Below are positions 32,693 through 43,113 of a stretch of DNA of 64,000 nt, piece by piece. Each line of letters opens with the position of its first letter. The stretch's first letter is position 1. The notes below the pieces were generated by a model, which had not been told where the DNA came from, searched no databases, and saw nothing but the letters and a program-made list of their open reading frames with translations. A program made the translations under genes and the position numbers. Source of the DNA: Nereocystis luetkeana (taxonomy: Eukaryota > Sar > Phaeophyceae > Laminariales > Laminariaceae); the NCBI GenBank assembly GCA_031213475.1, contig JARUPZ010000015.1:8646528-8710527 (forward strand). The letters are read 5' to 3'.

Positions 32693-33096
32693 TTACTATT
32701 ATTAGGCTTTCCATCCGACAATGTGCAGCATGAGCTTTCACGTTGATCATACAAAACAAATAATTTGAGTGGTTTGTTTCCAAAACGGGACTGTGGCCTG
32801 ACTGCAGTCCTCAAAGGGTTGCTGTGTTTGCTTCCAAAACGGGACTGACTGTAGTCCTGCCCGCAGAAGAGGGGGTTGGGTCCATGAAATTTGAACATGG
32901 TTTGTTCCCAAAACGGGACTGACTGCAGTTCTATAAAAAGGTGGTGTGTGTTTAACTTTTGTCAATCGAGTGGTTTGTTCCCAAAACAGGACTGACTGCA
33001 GTTTTTGCCGTACTCAACTCCCCAGCGGAGAGAGACCACACTACCCACTGCCACTGCTGCTGTTGTATACCCGTCTTGTGTCCCACTTACTTAGTA

Positions 33097-33202
33097 TTAC
33101 GGGGGGGGCATATTAATTAGGACCTACGGTACACACAAAACCCTATATATTTCGCTATTTTTAATGACAATATTTGGTCCTATTTACTATGGTCCCCCGT
33201 AA
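33097..33202. mobile_element. Family A element
   Basis: 106 bp, with TA on both sides. Confidence 0.9.
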
Positions 33203-33329
33203 TAGTGTCTCGTGTTTATTTTCTGAATTAATTGTTTTGTTTTCTTTGATGTAGTTGTCAAGGAAAAGAACAGTTTGATGCGGGAGACAATACACACCTA
33301 TCTATGCTATACCTGCCATATGAGCCCTG

Positions 33330-33507
33330 TTACGGGGGACCATCACAGTAAATAGGACCTACGGTACAAGCAAAAATCTACCTATTACTCTTAGGCTTTA
33401 GCCATCCGACAATATGCAGCATGAGCTTCAACATTTTGTGACCAATATATTCACCTGTTTTTACTAAAATATTTGGTCCTATTTACTATAAGGCCCCCCG
33501 CCGTAAT
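33330..33507. mobile_element. Family A element interrupted by family D terminus
   Basis: Family A arms TTACGGGGGACCAT and GGCCCCCCGCCGTAA enclose about 58 bp of family D end (CCATCCGACAATATGCAGCA) at roughly 33393-33450. Confidence 0.75.
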
Positions 33508-33508
33508 A

Positions 33509-33606
33509 TTATGGGGGGCCATAGTTAATATGTTATACATAAACACCTATAACTGTAACCATTTTTACTAACAATATTTGGTCCTATTAACTATGGCCCC
33601 CCGTAA
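33509..33606. mobile_element. Family A element, shortened
   Basis: TTATGGGGGGCC to GGCCCCCCGTAA, 98 bp. It abuts the previous copy through a shared TA. Confidence 0.85.
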
Positions 33607-34182
33607 TACGTTGCCTAGGAGAACAGTTTAATGCGGAGACAAAAGACACACCTACCTATGCTATACTTGGCATATAAGCACTAGCAAAGATAGATGCCGA
33701 GTGACCGCACTTTGTTGAGTGACGCGACCGCAAAAGGGTACAGCCCGCTGAAATGACGGCAAGTGACGGCTAAATACGGGGACACCAAAGAAGCGCCCCC
33801 GTTTCGCAAAAAATGCCTGAAAATAAAAATTGAACTACGTTTTTTTTCTGTCTATGGATGGGCAGGGAGCAAGAAAAAAGAAAAGAAAAGTGAAATAATT
33901 GAGCGTGCGACGGCCGCACGTGTGCAGCCGCGAATGGCGGCAGGGAAGGGTGCAGTATAGGGTGAATATTCATGCATGAATCCATGGGGTTTCCAGATAG
34001 GCTTGCTTCATATACCTGGCAAGGGCCTTTATTTGGTAGGGGATAGGGGGGTGCGGTCATGTGAGACGGAAAAATACTATTAATAGTGACGCACGCGTGA
34101 CGGCGGCCGTCCCCAAGTGAGTGACACCGCAATTATAGTATCATACTGGTACCTGGTACGTACTACACAGCACGATGTATAC
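33607..34182. other. Unassigned region
   Basis: An open plus-strand frame at 33763-33960 has no recognised motif. TATTAATA lies at 34078 and TACCTGGTA at 34150. Confidence 0.35.
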
Positions 34183-34631
34183 GTGTTGTAAGGACTACCC
34201 TGGGCTGGGTATAATCACTCGATATTTTACCCCTGTTGTATAGCTCAGTAGTAGGTAATGTGTGACCACGGACTCCTTCGTCAGAGAGTTAATGTGAGAA
34301 CAACAACAACAACAACAACAACAACACCATGCACATTTGACGTCGTCGAGGGCGCGGGTTCGAATCTGAACTACGAACGTTTTTTCTTTTTTTTATAGAA
34401 ACGCTTGCTGCGCGTGCCGCCCCTACAAACACATCCTCCCTCCTCCCTGGTTCCCCACAGGCAGGTGTTGAAAGGAAGCGAGGAGGTCAGCGTACGGCCG
34501 AATACGGTACCGACGCCCCAAAATATCCCACCGTTTAGAGGCGGGGGGATTGTTATACATGTATATGGAATACGCTGGGCTTGGTATAATATAGTTGATC
34601 GCTATATAGCTCAGCAGGTAATACCTTCTCA
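34183..34631 (+). mobile_element. Element H4
   Basis: Flanked by TATAC at 34178-34182 and 34632-34636. The 5' repeat (34183 to about 34262) and the 3' repeat (about 34550-34631) share CTGGG, TATAGCTCAG and GTAATACCTTCTCA-type ends. The B box GGTTCGAATCT lies near 34358. G-rich GGCGGGGGGAT precedes the 3' repeat. A foreign segment (GACCACGGACT...TTAATGTGAGAACA plus a CAA run, about 34263-34327) is inserted after the 5' repeat. It matches 9208-9275. Confidence 0.7.
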
Positions 34632-34682
34632 TATACATACGTACGTAAGTAAGTAAGTGATGTTATTTCATGTTGAAAATAT

Positions 34683-34685
34683 GTG

Positions 34686-34716
<31 letters not shown>

Positions 34717-35054
34717 GCTCATCCCATTCATTATATTCGCACATCTTCTTCTTTCTCTCTCCTTCCAACTCGTAACTCAGATCCGGGGTCACATAGCAGG
34801 CTCTTCTCCCCCCTTCCCGCTACGGTACGTGCCTTCATTTTTATTGCGAGAAGATTTGAGCCTTTTCTTCCCTTCTCGTCGACTCGCATCGAATTGTGAC
34901 TACCCACGCTGCAAGGCGCTCTCAACAATTGAATCCTTTTTTTATTTTTATTTTTGTAAATAAAGTTAAATGTCCGACCCACCTGGGGCTCGAACCCAGG
35001 ACTCAAACACAAGTAGAATTCGAGGTTAACCACTTGAACCACCGGGGCGACCGG
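34683..35054 (-). mobile_element. SINE S copy S4
   Basis: Full copy with its head at the 35054 end and a poly-A tail (T run 34701-34716) extended by a (GT)n run. Confidence 0.85.
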
Positions 35055-35074
35055 CAATTACGTATGTATGTTGT

Positions 35075-35300
35075 TGTGTTGTTCTCCACATTACGAGTAA
35101 CCGCTTTTTCTTATCAGTCGACATCCAGCATTACGGGGGACCATAGTTAATAGGACGTATGGTACACATAAAAATCTTTATACTTGACCATTTTTACTAA
35201 CAATATTTGGTCCTATTAACTATGGTCCCCCGTAATAGTGTCCTTGCTGATTCTTCATCGTGGAGAGATACAAGCTCCTCTCTGTATTCTCAAAACCACC
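35075..35300 (+). repeat. Family C fragment interrupted by family A
   Basis: CAGTCGACATCCAGCA stops at the family A start (35131). GTGTCCTTGCTGATTCTTCA resumes after 35235. Joined, they follow the family C order. Confidence 0.75.
35131..35235. mobile_element. Family A element inside family C
   Basis: 105 bp, with termini TTACGGGGG and CCCCCGTAA. Confidence 0.9.
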
Positions 35301-35320
35301 ACGACGTAGGGATGCCACTA

Positions 35321-35425
35321 TTACGGGGGACCATATTAAATAGGACCTACGGTAGACACAAATACCTATATATTTGCCTATTTTTACCTACAATATTTGG
35401 TCCTATTTACTATGGTCCCCCGTAA
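35321..35425. mobile_element. Family A element
   Basis: 105 bp, flanked by TA on both sides. The A-element variant with GTAGACACAAATACC interior. Confidence 0.9.
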
Positions 35426-35447
35426 TAATACGACTGCCTTGTAGTAG

Positions 35448-35778
35448 CCGGTCGCCCCGGTGGTTCAAGTGGTTAACCTCGAATTCTACTTGTTTGAGTC
35501 CTGGGTTCGAGCCCCAGGTGGGTCGGACTTTGACTTTATTTGCAAAAAAAAAATGAAAAGGATTCAATTGTTGAGAGCGCCTTCCAGCGTGGGTAGGCAC
35601 AATTCGATGCGAGTCGACGAGGGAAGAAAAGGCTGAAATCTTCTCGCGATAAAAATGAAGGCACGTACCGTAGCGGGAAGGGGGTAGAAGAGCCTGCTAT
35701 GTGACCCCGGATCTGAGTTACGAGTTGGAAGGAGAGAGAGAAGAAGATGTGCGAAGATAATGAATGGGATGAGCAGAA

Positions 35779-35795
<17 letters not shown>
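35448..35795 (+). mobile_element. SINE S copy S5, plus strand
   Basis: The clearest orientation of this family. The tRNA-like head is 35450-35528, with A-box-like TGGTTCAAGTGG and perfect B box GGTTCGAGCCC. The T-arm CTGGGTTCGAGCCCCAG folds as a 5-bp stem with a 7-base loop. The body includes GGATTCAATTGTTGAGAGCG and CGAGTCGACGAGGGAAGAAA. The tail is A20 (35776-35795) followed by (CA)n. The tRNA-like head is not expected to be a working tRNA, since no proper anticodon arm forms. Confidence 0.85.
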
Positions 35796-35809
<14 letters not shown>

Positions 35810-35811
35810 CT

Positions 35812-36182
35812 GCGCTGTAGTGTCGTCGTAGAACCCCGAGTGTAGTGGTAAGGAAGCCAGAGGAACCAGCTAAACAGGCTCGGAAGGCAGCTTCTCTTGT
35901 CTAGGATACTTCTTGTGCTGCTGCATTAGTCCTCTTCATGATGAGAGATGGAAAAGAGAGCTGTTGAGAGTAACTCGACAGGGTGGTTCAAGGCATCAAG
36001 CCCGCTTTTCGGTCCTCCTTCTACTATCCCGCTAGGCGGGTAAATACACTTGTCCGAGGATGTTTTTCCAGACGCTTGCCGCTTGCCCACGTTTTTTCTG
36101 TCGGCTATCCCAACCATTGTACTGAAGGGGAAACTTCAGAGACCCGGGAATACTCTTCGGGTGTTACGGGGCTTTGATGCTA
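35812..36182. other. Unassigned region
   Basis: No exon or repeat recognised. At its end, 36183-36198 holds TACCTGGTA and TACCAGGTA sharing a TA. Confidence 0.35.
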
Positions 36183-36223
36183 TACCTGGTACCAGGTATA
36201 TAATACGGCTATAATATCCCATG

Positions 36224-36402
36224 ACTTTTAGAACCACAGTCCCGTTTTGGGGACAAACCACTCAAATCCCAAGTGGTTTGTCCCCTAAACGGGACTGCGG
36301 TTCTAAAAGGGTTAGTCAACCCCTTATAGGGCCGCAGTCTCGATTGGGGACAAACTACTTATAGCTTGAGAGGTTTGTCTCCACAATGGGACTGCGGTGC
36401 TA
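36224..36402. mobile_element. Two adjacent family B elements
   Basis: CTTTTAGAACCACAGTCCCG to TTCTAAAAGGGTTA (36224-36315), then CCCCTTATAGGGCCGCAGTC to GGGACTGCGGTGCTAT (36318-36402). Confidence 0.75.
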
Positions 36403-36466
36403 TGTATATTATTAAGGCTCATGGCTCATAACCTACTAGGTATGGCGATTGGCGTGTGTGTGTGTG

Positions 36467-36890
36467 TGTGTGTGTGTGTTCTTCACATTAAACCGTTCTT
36501 TCTACCCGTCGACATCCAGCACAACCAGTGTCCGTGCCGATTCTTCAATCCTAGAAGAGATACAAGTTCTGTGGTCACAAAGCTACGCCACAGAGATACT
36601 ACGTTGCCACGTGTGCAGTGTGAACTGCAGTGGGCAATGCAAAGCCATGTCATACTAGATACGACAGGCACGACATACGCAATCTATGAAATAGTGAAAC
36701 GAAAAGAAACAATCAAAGAGAAAACAAAAACAAGGTAGACAAATCGAAAAAGAAAAAGAAGAAAAATGAAAGCAAAATCTAAGAGAAACAATCTGTCGTG
36801 CCCCCCCCGCCGCAGGCGAGGTGGCCAACACTTGAAAAAGAACGAGCTGGAAAAAAGAAGAAATAACAAAAAACACCACTGCTTGTGAAC
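36467..36890 (+). repeat. Family C, nearly full copy
   Basis: Preceded by a (GT)n run at 36452-36480. Almost identical to 22988-23400. Confidence 0.85.
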
Positions 36891-36969
36891 AGAGTAAGAC
36901 AAAGAACCAAGGAAAAAGTAACAAGGAAAAATAACAAAGGGGAAATAACAGGCAGACCAAAGCCCAAAG

Positions 36970-37390
36970 CACCTTCCAGGTGGCGGCAGCAGCTTGTGGT
37001 ACGAGTAGTATAGCCAGGTTCTCCCTGCTAATCCGCTTGGTACCTTGCTACCCAGACTGCCGTCTCCGCCCTGCGTTCGTCAACTATGCCCAGCCCCTTG
37101 GCGTCAGACAATACGAGCCGAGCAGAGCAGGTTCGTCTTCCAACCACGCCACACGGCTCCTTGAGTACGGCTTATCAATCAGAAAAGGAAGAGAAAGAGA
37201 AAAAATGAAATGAAAATCACGGAGAGTCAGCGCAAGAAAGAAAAAAAAACAAAACTAAAAGAGAAGACAAGGGAAGACCACGTTCGAGCCAGCTGCACCA
37301 GTTGGTAGCACTAGTAGTATGGTCATATTCTACTTCCTAGTCGACTTGGTGCCTTGCTACGTACCAGCTCGTAGCTGGTGTGTACGCCTA
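36970..37390 (+). repeat. Family E repeat
   Basis: Matches 19265-19640 in order: the GACTGCCGTCTCCGCCCTGC block, then AAGAAAGAAAAAAAAAC, then GACTTGGTGCCTTGCTACGT. Confidence 0.55.
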
Positions 37391-37626
37391 GACTCGATTG
37401 CCGATGGCCGGCAATACACAGTCAAAATGTTCGAGGCAAACACGTAGTCACTGTCAGGCGACTTGTACGTGAAGCTTCAACATAGAAGAGAAGATAAGCC
37501 TTAACATGTATGTATCAACACCAATACTACTCCTTACTCCTTATCAAACATAGTGCATCAAGGAGAGTGGACAACGCAACGCTATGTCATCGTGCCGGAT
37601 ACGGAATGCACAAACGCACACGCTAG

Positions 37627-37723
37627 TCACCCCTTTTAGAACCGCAGTCCCGTTTTGGGGACAAACTACTTGAAATATGAGTGGTTTGTCCCCCAAAACG
37701 GGGCTGCGGTTCTAAAAGGGTTA
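37627..37723. mobile_element. Family B hairpin element
   Basis: CCCCTTTTAGAACCGCAGTC to CTAAAAGGGTTAA. The left TTAA has become GTCA. Confidence 0.8.
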
Positions 37724-37904
37724 AGAGCAACCCAGATACACTGAGAGACAGAAAAACGAGAGGCACATGGGAAAAAGATAAAGCAACGAAGAAGAAGCAA
37801 ATAAATGTCGCGCCCCCCACGACAGACAAATAGTTTGGAACAAACAGTTGAGCAAAACAACATTATACATACATGCACGAACACACACCACCAGAACCAG
37901 AAAC

Positions 37905-38035
37905 AGGTGGGGGGGGAGGAGGGGTGACGGGAAGGGGCGGAGAGGGGGTAGGGGGGAGGAGGGATGTTTGGAAAGGGGGAGGGGGGGGGGGGGGAGAGAG
38001 GTGGGGTGGTGGGGGGCACGGGGGGAGGGGGGGCG
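37905..38035. repeat. G-rich purine tract
   Basis: Over 100 bases of mostly G with A, T and C interruptions. Candidate for G-quadruplex folding. The Gly/Arg frames through it are artefacts of composition. Confidence 0.7.
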
Positions 38036-38411
38036 ACGAAAAAATGTATTGTCGGGCCTAACCCTAACAAAAAGATTCAGTGCGCCTCAGTAGGCTAGCC
38101 CCAAATCGTCTACCCCTCTCCCTGTTTTATATCGGTTGGGTTGGCGTCGGTTGGCAACAACGACACTGTAAAACATGCCGCTCACTACGTGAGCTAGAGA
38201 ACCAGTGTACCGTTTGTTTTTGTTTGTGTTTTTGGCGGTCGCCCACAGCTGGTTGTCGAGTTAGATCATTTGTGCGAGGTAAAGAACCTCTACTCCGCAC
38301 AAGGGAATTGATCGTATCAAGTAGTGTTCAAGGTGAGGCACCCAAGAGGCAGTTATATAGTGCTCCCATTGCTGTCTCTGGAATTGCCTACACCGGAAAT
38401 TGAATTAACCA

Positions 38412-38655
38412 ATTGAAGCTGTCATCCTTATGCAAGTCCGCCTCTCAAGCAGTTCTTAGTATTAATAGGATGCAGCTCGCCCTTCATGCGACTCGCCCTC
38501 CACCTCGCGGCGCTTCGCGCTTGGTGCAAGCAATGTCTGCCTGGTCGGTGAAAACCCGACATGCTCCGTCCCGGCATTGTAGGGATGCGAGGGTCTATGG
38601 TCATACGACTACGGCCATGCATGAGATCGAGTACATCTCTCCTATCGAGTACACC
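38412..38655 (+). repeat. Family J copy (first unit)
   Basis: From ATTGAAGCTGTC to GAGTACACCCCCCCCC. It contains AGTATTAATAGGATGC where the sister units read AGTAGGATGC. Confidence 0.9.
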
Positions 38656-40070
38656 CCCCCCCCCTCCGATGCGAGGGTCTATGGTCACACAACTACGGCC
38701 ATGCATGAGATCGAGTATATCTCTCCTATCAAGTACCCTTCCCCCCCCGATCACCCTGCACCATTCCCTTGTCACCCCTCCCCCCCCCCCCGATCGGCAG
38801 GACCAAGAATAAAAAAAAAGGCTCGGTAGGGGGTGAAAACATGTCCTCGCCAGGTCGGTATTCTACGAGACCGTGAGAGAAGCTGGCTACAAAATTAAAA
38901 AAAAAAACTCAAAGTCCATCTCTACAAAACTACCAGCGCACGGCAATACTACGAGTACCAGGGTGTACGGACATCATTGGCGAGCGGATGCGGCAAATTG
39001 ATTTATTTACAACCCGCATCGAGAAGAGGGACTGGTGTAAAATTTCCCCGGCGCGACGGTACACCGCTCATTAACTCTTACTCACCCCTGCCCCCGCCCT
39101 AGAAAAAAAATTCAACTCATTGAAGCTGTCGTCTATATGCAAGTCCGCCTCGCAAGCGGTTCTTAGTAGGATGCAGCTCACCCTTCATGCGACTCGCCAG
39201 ACACCTCACGTTTCGCTTCGCGCTTGGTGCAAGCAAATGTCTGCCTGGTCGGTGAAAACCCGACATGCTCCGTCCCGGCATTGTAGGGATGCGAGGGTCT
39301 ATGGTCATACGACTACGGCCATGCATGAGATCGAGTACATCTCTCCTATCGAGTACACCCCCCCCCCTCCGATGCGAGGGTCTATGGTCACACAACTACG
39401 GCCATGCATGAGATCGAGTATATCTCTCCTATCGAGTACCCTTCCCCCCCCGATCACCCTGCACCATTCCCTTGTCACCCCTCCCCCCCCCCCCGATCGG
39501 CAGGACCAAGAATAAAAAAAAAGGCTCGGTAGGGGGTGAAAACATGTACTCGCCAGGTCGGTATTCTACGAGGCCGTGAGAGAAGCTGGCTACAAAATTT
39601 GAAAAAAAAACTCAAAGTCCATCTCTACAAAACTACCAGCGCACGGCAATACTACGAGTACCAGGGTGTACGGACATCATTGGCGAGCGGATGCGGCAAA
39701 TTGATTTATTTACAACCCGCATCGAGAAGAGGGACTGGTGTAAAATTTCCCCGGCGCGACGGTACACCGCTCATTAACTCTTACTCACCCCTGCCCCCCC
39801 CCCTAGAAAAAAAGTCAACTCATTGAAGCTGTCGTCTATATGCAAGTCCGCCTCGCAAGCGGTTCTTAGTAGGATGCAGCTAACCCTTCATGCGACTCGC
39901 CAGACACCTCACGTTTCGCTTCGCGCTTGGTGCAAGCAAATGTCTGCCTGGTCGGTGAAAACCCGACATGCTCCGTCCCGGCATTGTAGGGATGCGAGGG
40001 TCTATGGTCATACGACTACGGCCATGTATGAGATCGAGTACATATCTCCTATCGAGTATACCCCCCCCCC
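38412..40070 (+). repeat. 703-bp segmental tandem duplication (2.4 units)
   Basis: Units start at about 38413, 39119 and 39822 (TTGAAGCTGTC). Each contains a family J copy, a second J 3' half, a C-rich stretch, and a ~300-bp segment with CTACCAGCGCACGGCAATAC and CCGGCGCGACGGTACACCGC. Units 1 and 2 are nearly identical. Unit 1 differs by the 6-bp TTAATA insertion at 38462. Confidence 0.9.
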
Positions 40071-40080
40071 CTCCCCCTCC

Positions 40081-40441
40081 CTCTCTCCCCACACACCCTC
40101 CACCCCCCCCAGCAAATCGTCTCCGTGATCACAGAAGTCGCCATTTTGCGGAGGGTTTCGTGCTTCAAGCTCCGGCTTAGGGATCGCCAGGAAGCAAGAA
40201 GATGGGGTTCGGGGATGAAACCTGGGCGCGGCTCAGGATTTTCAGAGAAGCACGTAATGAAAAGGAACGAGAAAATACGGATAACTCACTCTCTGTCGCG
40301 TCTGGGCCATCCTAGGACAAAATTCAGCGGGTTTTCTGCTGATACGTAGGGATGCATACGATATGGATACCTGCTGGGTTGCTGGGTTGTCACCATACAA
40401 TATCACTCTCCTCTTTTCTTCTTTTGCTACCTGTGTGCGAC
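40081..40441. other. Unassigned region
   Basis: No recognised exon or element ends. Confidence 0.3.
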
Positions 40442-40687
40442 GCGTTCTACGATAGTTGTACAGCACTTTTCCGCTAAAACGTTTTCGGAATGACGGGGCT
40501 ACTCAACCTAAACTCGTCGGAATGCCAATCTCGTTCCGGATAATGACGTTTCTGTATACCCGGGCCGTGGAATTATTAATCGGGATGAAGTTAGATTTTT
40601 GCTGCAGTCAGTTTTCGGGGGAGGCGTGGAGCTCCGTCAAGCGAGGGAGCCTCTGAAAATTCGGGGCGAGCCTCTATCGTAGAACGC
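40442..40687. mobile_element. Family L element, copy 1
   Basis: GCGTTCTACGATAG at 40442 is mirrored by CTATCGTAGAACGC ending at 40687, 14-bp perfect inverted ends. The element is 246 bp and non-coding. Confidence 0.75.
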
Positions 40688-40947
40688 TTCGTTTGTTTGC
40701 TGCTTCTGCGAGTCCACCTGGCTGGCCGGGTGCGCAGCGACGCTGACCCCGGGCTCCTGCTTGAGTACAGGGGAAGTAAGTGTGAAAGCGTGGGTGTCCC
40801 GCTTCCTTGCGTGCCTCACGGCTCACACGTTGTCACGACCGACTCCCCCAACGTCTTCAACACCGTGAAAAGGAGCGGCGGTGGATGCGGGGGTGTGGCG
40901 AACTGCTTGCCCCCGCTCACGCCGACAATGGCCAAAGTGTTTAAGAC

Positions 40948-41194
40948 GCGTTCTACGGTAGAGGTAGCGCGTTTCCGCTGAAATGGTTTCTGATTGACGG
41001 GGCTCCTTGACGCCAAATGGTCGAAGTGCCAGTCTGTTTTCTTTTTCAAATGAAGCAGCTGGACACTTGGGCCACCGGATTTTTCATCGGGATGCATTTT
41101 TTTTTTTTTGCTGAAGTCAGTTTTCGGGTGAGGTATGGAGCTCCTTAGGTGAGGAGCCTCAGAAAATTTAGGGTGAACCTCTATCGTAGAACGC
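40948..41194. mobile_element. Family L element, copy 2
   Basis: GCGTTCTACGGTAGAGG to CCTCTATCGTAGAACGC, 247 bp. The interior matches copy 1 (CATCGGGATG, AGTCAGTTTTCGGG, GGAGCTCC). Confidence 0.75.
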
Positions 41195-41369
41195 CTCGTA
41201 AACGGTACAAGAACAGTTTGACTGGCGTGTGTGTTATCGGATGGACTCTGGGAAGACCCGGACGATCGCTTTCCTCCAGCGGTGTTCAGCAGGGCGCGGG
41301 GGGGGGGGGAGGGCATGGGGCTCGGCGTTGTTTTGACTGGCGTTGCAACAGAGACTGAAGCGCTACAAA

Positions 41370-41522
41370 CGTTACTCGAAGGACGGTGCCCGGATGATCG
41401 GCTGACATTTCAACCTCCCCAGCAAAGCTTCCAACCACGCCTGTCCTCACGTTACTCGGAGAAGGGTGCCCGGACGATAGGCTGACATTGCAACCTCCCC
41501 AGCAAAGCTTCCAACCACGCCT
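41370..41522 (+). repeat. ~77-bp tandem duplication
   Basis: GTTACTCGAAGGACGGTGCC-type block and CCCAGCAAAGCTTCCAACCA occur twice. Confidence 0.85.
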
Positions 41523-42189
41523 GCCCCCTGGAGACGGCTTAAGACCAGACGGTCGACGTGAGCGAGGCGAATATCTGCCTCTATTGGGAGTAGGATCGGG
41601 ATTTTACCGGAGGTTCGGGCGGGCCACACTGGCCCATGTTAGGAGACCGAGAGTGGGGAGGAGGTTCCCTGCATCAAAGCACCGTCGCTCTCAGCTCGGA
41701 GATAGCTTGCGAGAGATTCGAGACGCATGGGGGGTCACGCACGGAGGTTCCGACGGCAGGCATCTCGCCCCCGAATCTCGGTTGGAAAATGGGATCCAGG
41801 CACAACGGGGGACGTGGCCCCAGGTCTCCCTCCCAGAGGCTGGCATGCTGGCTGCGCATGACGCGACCGTCACGGAATCACGAAAAACCCCAACAGAGGT
41901 TACTACTGTAGGTAAACTGGTCAAGCAGCGCCGTCTCACCGCGCACGCGGCTTCTTCTCTGGGTGAACTGCCGGAGACGGCACGCCCGCCGCGAGTCCGA
42001 ACAACCCGCTGGGGGTGGAGGAGAGACTGACTGAGACACTCGCCAACAACCACTACAGGAGTCTACGAGGGGCAGGAGCCACCGCATGCCTCCGTGCGCG
42101 ACCGAAGCACTCCCGCTCCTTGTCACTCCCGCAGCAAAATACGTCGGCATTGGAGGGCGCTCCATGGAGATTAAGGAAGGCATGGCAAT
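41523..42189 (+). other. GC-rich region, possible upstream part of LINE remnant
   Basis: Open plus-strand frames (for example 41488-42030) show mixed protein-like composition but no motif I can name. They may be frameshifted upstream parts of the remnant at 42193. Confidence 0.3.
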
Positions 42190-42192
42190 GCG

Positions 42193-42750
42193 GTGCCATC
42201 TTGCTGCGTGTGCGGTGCAAAAATCGACGTGGACACCCGACACCCGACACTCATGCATCTGCCCCAGAGCAGACGAGCAGGTCAACCAGCTTCCAGCTGC
42301 TTCTCCACGCGATCTCCCGCTCGCTCAAGCGACTTGGGACTCCTCGCCGAACCCAAAACGGGGAGGCCTTTTACGGCGGACAGGAGCCTGAGCTTGGGCA
42401 TCGTCGCCAGGAGAGGGGGTCTTTGGGACGCCCCGAAGCGAGAAGATTGGGATAAGTCCATCCTACCGGACGCCATCCACTCAGACCCGCAAGCGCAGGT
42501 GTACCTGCGAGGAGGCAACGCTGACCACAATGTATCATCAGCTGCCTCTACCTCCGAGGTGCGCGAGCGCCATCAGTACGCTTGTGTGGGGCTTGTATCC
42601 TTCGACGAACGGAGCCACAAGCCAGCCTCTTTTCGCGGTGGAAAAGCCATGGGCACCTCGGGGGTAGGGGGTAGCAAACTCACTTACCAGCTTGCAGCCC
42701 CTGCTTGGTTGGACAACGGTTCACAGGCAGCCGCGTGGAGAATCATCCTT
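42193..42750 (+). pseudogene. LINE-like C-terminal remnant
   Basis: An open frame starts at 42193. It has a C-C-V-C-G-A-K segment near its start and a later stretch, ASTSEVRERHQYACVGLVSF then PASF, that recalls the conserved block at the C-terminus of non-LTR reverse transcriptase polyproteins in algae and dinoflagellates (charged helix, K/R-x-x-Y-x-x-C, G, F-x-P). No polymerase motif (Y/F-A-D-D) is visible in any frame nearby, so at best this is the 3' end of a decayed element. The assignment rests on pattern memory, not on an alignment. Confidence 0.35.
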
Positions 42751-43066
42751 AGTATGGCGCCCCCTACTGCCCCGACCAACACCGGTTTGGGCAGAACTGC
42801 ACAGAAAAGTACCCCCTCTTCCCTCTCCTTCTCCCTCTCTTCTCCGACTCAGACGGCCGCGCAACATATTTCGTTCCTCAGTTGTTTCCGGTTGTGTCTC
42901 AGGTGGCCCTCTTGTGCTGCCGGGATCGACCGCGCTCTAGTTTCGGCTGCGCTCGCGGCTTTTGGCTCAAGACCTACATTGGGCTAACCTTGCTTTGTGG
43001 GCGCGCCCGCCCCCTGCCCTCCGTTTGGCAGACGTTGGTTCGATCCGCACGCGCCACTGGAAAACC

Positions 43067-43072
43067 GCCGCG

Positions 43073-43107
<35 letters not shown>

Positions 43108-43113
43108 GGCTGC
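43067..43113 (+). repeat. (GCC)n microsatellite
   Basis: About fifteen CCG units. Alanine, proline or arginine runs in all frames. Confidence 0.9.

Larger units (their letters stand above)
31380..33010. repeat. Cluster of family B elements and half elements
   Basis: At least ten family B arms occur here, including near-complete copies at about 31382-31476, 31716-31806 and 31826-31920. Single arms (CAAAACGGGACTG-type) lie near 31940, 32272, 32340, 32405, 32775, 32830, 32905 and 32980. Many half copies have only the CCAAAACGGGACTGCAGTCC side. Some fragments of families A and D are interspersed. Confidence 0.8.

Noticed and set aside
35450..35528. Functional tRNA gene
   Set aside because: The A/B boxes and T-arm are good, but no proper anticodon arm forms and the sequence is the head of a dispersed SINE.
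36397..36738. Repeated Cys-Val-rich ORFs (also at 22989 and 515)
   Set aside because: Translations of the family C repeat and its GT microsatellite. The family has no conserved start or domain.
37905..38035. Gly-rich protein ORFs on the plus strand
   Set aside because: Produced by a poly-G tract. No conserved start or splice signals.
38600..38650. 5S rRNA-derived segment in family J
   Set aside because: CGACTACGGCCATGCATGAG recalls the 5S 5' end for about 14 bases, but the similarity stops there and no internal control region is visible.
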